The notes under the pieces were generated by a model that worked only from the letters and a program-made list of their open reading frames with translations, searched no databases and was not told where the DNA came from. A DNA stretch of 10,912 nucleotides, taken from the NCBI GenBank assembly GCA_949739465.1, contig CATIYQ010000040.1:1-10912 (forward strand), written 5' to 3'. The first letter of the stretch is position 1; the number at the start of each line of letters is the position of its first letter. The translations under genes were made by a program, and so were the position numbers. This DNA is from an uncultured Peptococcaceae bacterium (lineage in GTDB: Bacteria; Bacillota; Dehalobacteriia; UBA4068; JAAVYR01). Shown in pieces: positions 6,055 through 10,912 of the stretch.

Positions 6055-7429
6055 AATCAGAGACTTTTTAGACTCGCGCAAACAGCTCTATTCCAAGCTG
6101 GGGCTCACCATTGTCATTTATTTGTTTATCTCTTTTGCCATTGCCGCCGTGCTGGGGGTTATCACCTACCTGATTACGGAAAGCGCCGTCATCTCTATTA
6201 CCAGGAATGAGACTTATTACAATCAGGAAATCAATGATACCATTACCGACCTGCAAACATATATCAAGGTCAATCATATTTCCTCTGACAATCAGGAAGC
6301 CCTTACTGCCTGGAACGACGCTTATTGGTATGTAATGATACGCATTTATAATCAAGAGGGCATTATTTATGATTCTTTGTTTTATCAACCAGCTCACTAT
6401 GAAGAAAAACAACCCAGTCTGCCGGAGATTCTTCGTCCTGACGGATTAGACTATAAATACGGTTATGACATTGCCTTCAGTGATACCCAAGGGAAGGTTA
6501 TCATTACGGCGCTATTTCAAATGCGCTATGAGCTGCTTATCAAATATAGCTGTTATATGTTTACCTTTGTCGTTTGCATTCTCATTTTTATGACCTTGCT
6601 AAAGAAAAAAGTTCGTTATATTAACCTCATTGAAAAAGGCATTAAAATCATTGAAAGCGGCGGTCTGAAATACCGTATCCCTTTGCAGGACGACGACGAG
6701 CTGACCTCTCTTGCCATCAGCATTAATGATATGAGCCGCGCTATGCAAGAACGGCTGGAGTGGGAAGAAAAGGCAAAGAAGGAAAATTATGATATGATTA
6801 CCGCCATTTCCCATGACATCCGCACGCCGCTGACTTCTGTAATCTGCTACTTGGATTTGCTAGCAGACGGCAAATATGACAGCCCAGAAAAACTTCATAT
6901 CTATCTAGAAAACGCCAAAAACAAAGCCTATCAAATCAAAGGACTTGCCGATAATCTTTTTGCCCATTCGTTAGTCTCCAATGAAGAAATCCCCTTCAAA
7001 TATGAAGCGGTAAACGGTAACGAACTAATGGCGCAACTTATTTCCGACTGTATTTATGTATTGGAAGATAAAGGCTTTACCGTGGAATATAAGGATAAAA
7101 CAGACATTTCCTACACACTCTCCGTAGACCCGCAACAGATAGGTCGGGTATTTGACAACCTTTGCTCCAACGCGATGAAATACGCCGATAAAACACAGCC
7201 CATTTCTTTTTCCACCAAAATCATGGGGCAAGAGTTAATGATTACCCAGAGCAACCAAATTGCCGAAATCATACCCAAACAGGATAGCTCCGGCATTGGT
7301 ATCCACACCTGTAAAAAAATATTAGCGCGTCACGACGGCAGCATCACCATCACTCAGACGCAAAAATATTTTTCCGCTCTATTATCCCTGCCCATACAGC
7401 AAACAACCATCAGGCAGACAAAAGAATAA
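6047..7429 (+). CDS. Membrane sensor histidine kinase, VanS-like, with unusual ATP-binding region
   Basis: A 460-aa sensor kinase paired with the response regulator before it. Membrane helices lie at about 18-42 and 164-186, enclosing an extracytoplasmic sensor region of about 120 residues with many Tyr and acidic residues. A HAMP-like linker follows (about 187-240), then the dimerisation/phosphoacceptor domain with H256 in AISHDIRTPLTS. The catalytic domain has an N box (DNLCSNAMKYA, 370-380) and a G2-like SGIGIHTCKKIL (415-426). The expected DxGxG (G1) motif and the F box between them are not recognisable, and that stretch is only about 35 residues long, so the ATP lid is short. It starts at TTG, supported by AAAGGGG. 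The terminator follows 13 nt after the stop. The stimulus is unknown; envelope stress is plausible. Confidence 0.92.
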   Translation: MTKIRDFLDSRKQLYSKLGLTIVIYLFISFAIAAVLGVITYLITESAVISITRNETYYNQEINDTITDLQTYIKVNHISSDNQEALTAWNDAYWYVMIRIYNQEGIIYDSLFYQPAHYEEKQPSLPEILRPDGLDYKYGYDIAFSDTQGKVIITALFQMRYELLIKYSCYMFTFVVCILIFMTLLKKKVRYINLIEKGIKIIESGGLKYRIPLQDDDELTSLAISINDMSRAMQERLEWEEKAKKENYDMITAISHDIRTPLTSVICYLDLLADGKYDSPEKLHIYLENAKNKAYQIKGLADNLFAHSLVSNEEIPFKYEAVNGNELMAQLISDCIYVLEDKGFTVEYKDKTDISYTLSVDPQQIGRVFDNLCSNAMKYADKTQPISFSTKIMGQELMITQSNQIAEIIPKQDSSGIGIHTCKKILARHDGSITITQTQKYFSALLSLPIQQTTIRQTKE

Positions 7430-7442
7430 ATGAAATCAACCG

Positions 7443-7478
7443 AAAAAAGGAGCTGTTTTCAGAAACAGCTCCTTTTTT
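7443..7478 (+). terminator. Rho-independent terminator of the two-component operon
   Basis: A perfect 16-bp inverted repeat (7443-7458 and 7463-7478) with a TCAG loop carries a core GGAGCTGTTT/AAACAGCTCC and a six-T run at the end of the right arm. It separates the two-component genes from the glycosyltransferase operon, so that operon needs its own promoter. Confidence 0.92.
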
Positions 7479-7509
7479 CAATTTTACTCGTTTTTTATCC
7501 ACTTGCAAT

Positions 7510-7529
7510 CTTAAGAATTCTTAAGAATC
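7510..7529 (+). promoter_or_regulatory. Candidate response-regulator operator: 10-bp direct repeat
   Basis: Two head-to-tail decamers, CTTAAGAATT and CTTAAGAATC, match at nine of ten bases with a period of one helical turn. This is the usual architecture of OmpR/PhoB-family binding sites. It lies 30 bp before a TATGAT -10 candidate (7559-7564), in the position of an activator site. TAAGAAT occurs once more at 7574-7580. The link to the response regulator encoded at 5350-6054 is an inference. Confidence 0.5.
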
Positions 7530-7558
7530 GTCATAGGCGAAAATTAAGTTTTATCCTT

Positions 7559-7578
7559 TATGATAAGATATGATAAGA
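7559..7578 (+). promoter_or_regulatory. Tandem TATGATAAGA repeat holding -10 candidates of the glycosyltransferase operon
   Basis: Two perfect head-to-tail copies of TATGATAAGA (7559-7568, 7569-7578). Each begins with TATGAT, one base from the -10 consensus, while no good -35 is present 16-18 bp upstream of either. That suits a promoter needing an activator. Which copy is used, and whether the repeat also binds protein, is open. Confidence 0.4.
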
Positions 7579-7659
7579 ATAGAGAAACCAGATAACATAA
7601 ACATAAATTTTTCTGAAAAATTGAAGATATTTGCAATACTTTCTCGTTTTTATCAACAA

Positions 7660-7681
7660 AGAAAGATTTTAGAAAGATTTT
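7660..7681 (+). repeat. Perfect 11-bp tandem repeat next to the ribosome binding site
   Basis: AGAAAGATTTT occurs twice without spacer (7660-7670, 7671-7681) and directly abuts GGGAGG (7682-7687) of the glycosyltransferase gene. It is part of an untranslated leader of about 120 nt that also holds CATAAA twice (7596-7607) and the palindrome AATTTTTC-T-GAAAAATT (7606-7622). Confidence 0.6.
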
Positions 7682-7687
7682 GGGAGG
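7682..7687 (+). promoter_or_regulatory. Ribosome binding site deciding the glycosyltransferase start
   Basis: GGGAGG lies 8 nt before ATG 7696-7698. The earlier in-frame ATG at 7570 has no such site, and the family begins at the residues encoded from 7696. Confidence 0.75.
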
Positions 7688-7695
7688 ACCTTAAA

Positions 7696-8784
7696 ATGAA
7701 TATTTTAATTTTAACCGGACGGTTTGGCATGGGGCACTATTCTGTTGCCAAGACCCTTGTGCAAGAAATTGAAAAAAATATTCCTACCGCTTGTATTGAA
7801 ACCCAAGATATTTTTGAATATACCACGCCTTTTATCGCCAAAACTGTTTATAACGCTTATACCCTGCTGATGAATAAAGGCAGCAGAATTTATAACTTCT
7901 TTTATAAAAAAATCGAAACGGGGAAAAAGAGCAATACCATGTCGTTTTGCCTTCCTTACCTTTTGGGACTGGATAGTTTGGTAAAGAAAAACCAGCCGGA
8001 TTTGATTATCTCCACTCTGCCCTTTTGCTCGCAATTGGTTTCCGAATACAAAGAAAAATACCACAGCAATATTCCTCTGATTACCTGTATCACCGATATC
8101 AGCAGCCATGTGGAGTGGATTACCCCCCATACGACTGCTTACTTAGTAGCGTCCCAAATCACCAAAGAAGAGCTAATAGGGCAAGGAATCCCGGCAGAAC
8201 AGATTATCATCACCGGTATTCCCGTACGGGAACAATTCAAACAACCCATTGCCAAAACATATTCAGGGAAAAAACAATTGCTGATTATGGGCGGCGGTTT
8301 GGGACTCTTGCCCAAACAGGATAAATTTTACCGGCAGCTGAGCAAATTACCGGGTGTACATACCACCATCATCACCGGGAATAATCTGGTACTCTATAAT
8401 CGTCTCTACAACCGCTTTCCCGACTTAGAAGTTATTGGCTTTACGGACCAAGTGTACCGCTATATGCAGGAAGCAGACTTGATTATCACCAAGCCCGGCG
8501 GCATCACTCTCTTTGAAACCATTTACAGCGAACTGCCCATTTTAGCATTTGCCCCCTTCCTGGCACAGGAACGAGAAAACGCTGCTTTCATTCATCGCTA
8601 CCAAATCGGCAAAGTCATGGAGTCTGCGCCCAGCCAATGTATCGAAGAAATTGCCGCTATCATTTATGATGACAACCGCCTGTCCGATTGGAGAGAAAAT
8701 ATCCGTTATCTGAAAAATAATCTGCCCACCGACGCCTTGATTAACACGTTAAATCAAATGACTGCGAGAGGAGCTTGCGCCTAA
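7696..8784 (+). CDS. UgtP-like diacylglycerol glycosyltransferase (GT28/MurG superfamily)
   Basis: A 362-aa cytosolic or membrane-associated glycosyltransferase. It resembles Bacillus UgtP and plant MGDG synthases, which move a sugar from a UDP-sugar to diacylglycerol, making glycolipids and lipoteichoic acid anchors. The N-terminal half (about 1-180) starts with a Gly-rich ILILTGRFGMGH loop (H14), and has PDLIISTLP (101-109), a TDISSHVEWI stretch (133-142) and ITGIPVREQF (172-181), each with a clear counterpart in UgtP. The C-terminal half carries GGGLGLLP (199-206) and the donor-binding KPGGITLFETIYSELPIL (266-283), followed by ERENA (292-296). The start follows GGGAGG. It is the first gene of a three-gene operon; its stop is 1 nt from the next start. 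The donor sugar and the lipid acceptor cannot be read from sequence; a GlcNAc donor would make sense given the deacetylase next door, but that is inferred. Confidence 0.88.
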   Translation: MNILILTGRFGMGHYSVAKTLVQEIEKNIPTACIETQDIFEYTTPFIAKTVYNAYTLLMNKGSRIYNFFYKKIETGKKSNTMSFCLPYLLGLDSLVKKNQPDLIISTLPFCSQLVSEYKEKYHSNIPLITCITDISSHVEWITPHTTAYLVASQITKEELIGQGIPAEQIIITGIPVREQFKQPIAKTYSGKKQLLIMGGGLGLLPKQDKFYRQLSKLPGVHTTIITGNNLVLYNRLYNRFPDLEVIGFTDQVYRYMQEADLIITKPGGITLFETIYSELPILAFAPFLAQERENAAFIHRYQIGKVMESAPSQCIEEIAAIIYDDNRLSDWRENIRYLKNNLPTDALINTLNQMTARGACA

Positions 8785-8785
8785 T

Positions 8786-9493
8786 ATGCTGACTATTACC
8801 GCCATCGCTTGCACCATAGGGAGCGTTCTATTTCTCATGTACGCTCTTCTGCCTACCTTTTACAATAAATATTGGAACAAAAACGCCGTCCGTATCCTGC
8901 CTCAAAAGAAACAAATTCTGCTCTCTTTCGATGACGGACCAGACCCACGCTACACAGGAAAACTATTAGACCTACTGCAAAAACATAACGCCACTGCCAC
9001 CTTTTTCGTGGTGGCGGCAAAAGCCATGCAATATCCTCAGCTGGTAGAACGCATGATTGCAGAGGGTCACACTGTCGCTCTCCACTCCTGCGAACATAAA
9101 AACCCTTGGTATAAAAACTATCGCGCCACCCAGGAAGATTTTGCCTTTTCTCTGGCATTGATGAAAAACAGCGGTTGGTCAATACGGTATTATCGTCCCC
9201 CATGGGGCAGAAGCAATCTTTTCACCCAAAGCATCGCAAAACAACATGGCTTGCAAATGGTCTTCTGGAATGTAGAAGCCCGGGACTGGTCAGAAAAAGC
9301 TACCGTCAGCTCTATCGCCAACCAATTACTACATAAAACCAAAGACGGCGGCATCGTCTGTCTCCATGACAGCGGTGAAGAAAACGGCGCCGCCAAAGAC
9401 GCCCCCTTAAAAACCATTGCAGCTCTTGCAGAAATCCTGCCCATTTGGAAACAAGAACATTATGAATTTGTCAAACCGGAAAGCGTTGTGTAA
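8786..9493 (+). CDS. Membrane-anchored polysaccharide deacetylase (NodB/CE4 family)
   Basis: A 235-aa CE4-family hydrolase that removes N-acetyl groups from a GlcNAc-type sugar with a divalent metal. One N-terminal membrane helix (about 4-24) precedes a NodB domain (about 43-232) with all five usual motifs: SFDDGPD (base D49, metal D50), HSCEH (metal H100 and H104), RPPWG (137-141), DW (167-168) and CLHD (H194). It therefore looks catalytically complete. The residues after the helix are rich in Lys/Arg while none precede it, so orientation is unclear: outside would suit peptidoglycan, inside would suit a lipid-linked sugar made by the preceding glycosyltransferase. The start is 1 nt after the previous stop; AGAGGAG (8767-8773) lies 12 nt before the ATG, rather far, so coupling is likely. 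Substrate is unknown. Confidence 0.9.
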   Translation: MLTITAIACTIGSVLFLMYALLPTFYNKYWNKNAVRILPQKKQILLSFDDGPDPRYTGKLLDLLQKHNATATFFVVAAKAMQYPQLVERMIAEGHTVALHSCEHKNPWYKNYRATQEDFAFSLALMKNSGWSIRYYRPPWGRSNLFTQSIAKQHGLQMVFWNVEARDWSEKATVSSIANQLLHKTKDGGIVCLHDSGEENGAAKDAPLKTIAALAEILPIWKQEHYEFVKPESVV

Positions 9494-9496
9494 TTC

Positions 9497-10546
9497 ATGA
9501 ATCAAGAACATTCTCTTTTTCACGACAAAAAGAAATACTGGTCCAGCATTGCCTTTCTTTTGCTATTGATTGCCCTCACTGCCTTCCTCTTATTTCGGGA
9601 TTACAGTCCGCAAATGCTCCTCGCCAGCCTAAGCCGCGCCAATCCCCTCTATCTCATTGGCGGGCTTTTTGTCATGTTCGCTTATATTAGCTGTGAAGCC
9701 TTCAATACACGGCGGATTATGGCGTCCTTGGGAAAAAAACTTTCACTCCATCAGTGTTTGAAATACGCTTTGATTGGTTTTTACTTTTGCGCCATTACCC
9801 CCTCTGCCACTGGCGGACAACCGGCGCAAGTTTATTATATGAAAAAGGACGGCATTCCCGTAGGCTTTTCCACCCTTACTCTGCTCGTCAATTTAGCCAT
9901 TTACCAAATCATGACGCTAGTCTGCGGTATAGCGTTTTTTCTTTGGAAAAGAGAATTTATCTTAGCAAGTATCCAAGGGTTAGAGCCTTTATTCCTTTTA
10001 GGTCTTACCATTTACCTTATTGCCCTAGTCATTATTTTAGGAGCAATTTTTTCTCATTCTCTCATCAAACGCATTTTTTATGGACTGGTAAACTTAGGCG
10101 TCCGTTGCAAGGTCATCAAAGAACCGGAACAAACAATGGAAAAAGTAGACCAACAACTGGCAGAATATGCCAGGTGCGTTGCACATATTCGCAAACACCC
10201 CCGCCTATTGGCTTACAATTTTTTGATTACACTGTTACAACTGCTCTGCTATTTTTCCATTCCCTATTTCGTTTATCTAGCGTTTCATCTTTCCGCTTAC
10301 AGCTTATGGGACATCGTTGCCATACAGGTAACGATGACGGTTTCCGTCTCCGCCCTGCCCTTACCCGGCGCTGTGGGCGTGTCGGAAGGCAGCTTTTTGC
10401 GGATGTTCCACTTATTTTTTGGCGCAGAGCTGTTACTGCCAGCCCTCTGCCTGACCAGGTGCTTAAATTTCTATGTGATGCTCATTTTCAGCGGCGTCAT
10501 TGCCGTCATGACCCACTGGCGAACCTCAAAAATGCCAATACAATAA
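9497..10546 (+). CDS. Flippase-like membrane protein (UPF0104 / lysylphosphatidylglycerol synthase TM-region family)
   Basis: A 349-aa polytopic membrane protein with about eight hydrophobic helices (roughly 16-33, 50-70, 88-101, 125-150, 162-183, 238-262, 270-290, 305-338). Family signatures are YFCAITPSATGGQPAQVYY (96-114) and LPLPGAVGVSEGSFLRMF (287-304). The same fold forms the N-terminal half of MprF, which moves aminoacyl-phospholipids to the outer leaflet, and it also occurs as stand-alone proteins near glycosyltransferases. There is no MprF synthase (GNAT-like) domain here. The ATG starts 3 nt after the deacetylase stop with no strong ribosome binding site, so translational coupling is likely. 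As third gene of the operon it could export the lipid-linked sugar made and modified by the first two. The family is clear; the transported molecule is inferred. Confidence 0.88.
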   Translation: MNQEHSLFHDKKKYWSSIAFLLLLIALTAFLLFRDYSPQMLLASLSRANPLYLIGGLFVMFAYISCEAFNTRRIMASLGKKLSLHQCLKYALIGFYFCAITPSATGGQPAQVYYMKKDGIPVGFSTLTLLVNLAIYQIMTLVCGIAFFLWKREFILASIQGLEPLFLLGLTIYLIALVIILGAIFSHSLIKRIFYGLVNLGVRCKVIKEPEQTMEKVDQQLAEYARCVAHIRKHPRLLAYNFLITLLQLLCYFSIPYFVYLAFHLSAYSLWDIVAIQVTMTVSVSALPLPGAVGVSEGSFLRMFHLFFGAELLLPALCLTRCLNFYVMLIFSGVIAVMTHWRTSKMPIQ

Positions 10547-10588
10547 AAAGCTGTAAAGGTCCGATGCCTTTACAGCCTTTTATTTTTT
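10545..10588. terminator. Bidirectional terminator between converging genes
   Basis: A perfect 10-bp stem GCTGTAAAGG/CCTTTACAGC (10550-10559, 10567-10576) with a 7-nt loop is flanked by AAAAA on the left (10545-10549) and a T-rich tract on the right (10578-10588). It can end the glycosyltransferase operon on the plus strand and the converging gene on the minus strand. The flippase-family stop codon overlaps its left flank. Confidence 0.85.
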
Positions 10589-10912
10589 AGGGTTTCCCAT
10601 TGTGGAAATTATCAGGTAAATCCACAAAAGAATCCTCCCCAAACTCCCGAGACAACACTTTAATGGTTTCTCTGGCGCTCATTTTTAACAAATCGCTGAG
10701 AGAATCATAACGAATCTCGTCCGGCACATTTACATTATACCAAGGACGATGTTCCTCATTTAAGATATCATATAATTTCTCATTATGTTCCTTGCGCCAC
10801 AATTCCTTCTTCCGCGCAAGAAGGGTTACCACCTTTTTGGTGGTATGGTTCACTGCCATAGACTTGGGATAAAAATAACGGTAAAGCCGCCGGCTGAAAC
10901 GAAATGCTTTGG
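10587..10912 (-). CDS. Unrecognised protein, C-terminal part, cut by the window edge
   Basis: I do not recognise this gene. The reading frame stays open from its stop (10587-10589) to the right edge of the window, giving at least 108 residues. An ATG at 10857-10859 would give a 90-aa protein, but no Shine-Dalgarno sequence precedes it and the frame upstream remains open (17 more codons, rich in Arg, Tyr and Phe), so I take that ATG as internal and the gene as partial. The visible part is hydrophilic and charged: a basic stretch (TTKKVVTLLARKKELWRKEH) is followed by an acidic, Asp/Glu-rich C-terminus. There is no membrane helix, signal peptide or Cys. It converges on the glycosyltransferase operon and shares its terminator. 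Confidence 0.55.
   Translation of the reverse strand, partial: KAFRFSRRLYRYFYPKSMAVNHTTKKVVTLLARKKELWRKEHNEKLYDILNEEHRPWYNVNVPDEIRYDSLSDLLKMSARETIKVLSREFGEDSFVDLPDNFHNGKP

Noticed and set aside
5350..7429. A glycopeptide-resistance (van) locus
   Set aside because: The regulator and kinase are VanR/VanS-like, but no VanH, VanA-type ligase, VanX or VanY gene is present; such two-component systems are widespread with other targets.
7570..7695. 42-codon N-terminal extension of the glycosyltransferase from an upstream ATG
   Set aside because: No ribosome binding site precedes 7570. The stretch is A+T-rich repeats carrying promoter-like elements, and UgtP-like proteins begin at the residues encoded from 7696.
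9754..10590. Long plus-strand frame (278 codons) overlapping the flippase-family gene
   Set aside because: It is out of frame with a clear membrane protein gene. The translated product has no recognisable domain and shows biased His/Arg/Ser content typical of a shadow frame.

Overview
The window looks like ordinary chromosome from a Bacillota (Firmicutes) bacterium. The evidence is a proofreading-deficient type PolA followed by mutM, Shine-Dalgarno sites of the AGGAGG type with GTG and TTG starts, an ECF sigma/zinc anti-sigma pair, a VanR/VanS-like two-component system, a UgtP-like diacylglycerol glycosyltransferase, and many strong stem-loop/T-tract terminators. I cannot place it more finely; the PolA and the general gene content would fit Clostridia or Negativicutes. 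No insertion sequence, phage gene, CRISPR array or integration site was seen.

Left half (about 1-4960), minus strand, read right to left: an ECF sigma factor (4340-4954) is followed 3 nt later by its membrane zinc-finger anti-sigma factor, which carries an extracellular DUF4349-type domain (2792-4336). That pair ends at a terminator that overlaps the anti-sigma stop codon. A near-consensus promoter (2727-2756) then drives polA (30-2666), and the first codons of mutM (1-11) follow polA directly, so polA-mutM form an operon that leaves the window.

Centre (about 4980-5300): a divergent control region. It holds the sigma promoter on the minus strand with CGGGAA/TTCCCG repeats, then on the plus strand a tRNA-Leu(CAA) gene with its own promoter, a leader hairpin and a perfect 22-bp terminator hairpin.

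Right half (about 5270-10590), plus strand: a VanR-like response regulator and its sensor kinase, overlapping by 8 nt, are driven by a TTGCAA-17-TATAAT promoter and closed by a terminator at 7443-7478. A roughly 215-nt control region full of short perfect tandem repeats follows. It leads into a tight three-gene operon: a UgtP/MurG-like GT28 glycosyltransferase, a membrane-anchored NodB-type deacetylase and a UPF0104/MprF-N-terminal-like membrane protein of the flippase family. One of the repeats, a 10-bp direct repeat of CTTAAGAAT, has the layout of an OmpR-family operator. My main hypothesis is that the two-component system controls a glycolipid route in which a sugar is placed on a lipid, de-N-acetylated to a free amine, and moved across the membrane. 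This would be a possible functional parallel to MprF-made cationic lipids. The operon ends at a bidirectional terminator facing an unrecognised, truncated minus-strand gene at the right edge.
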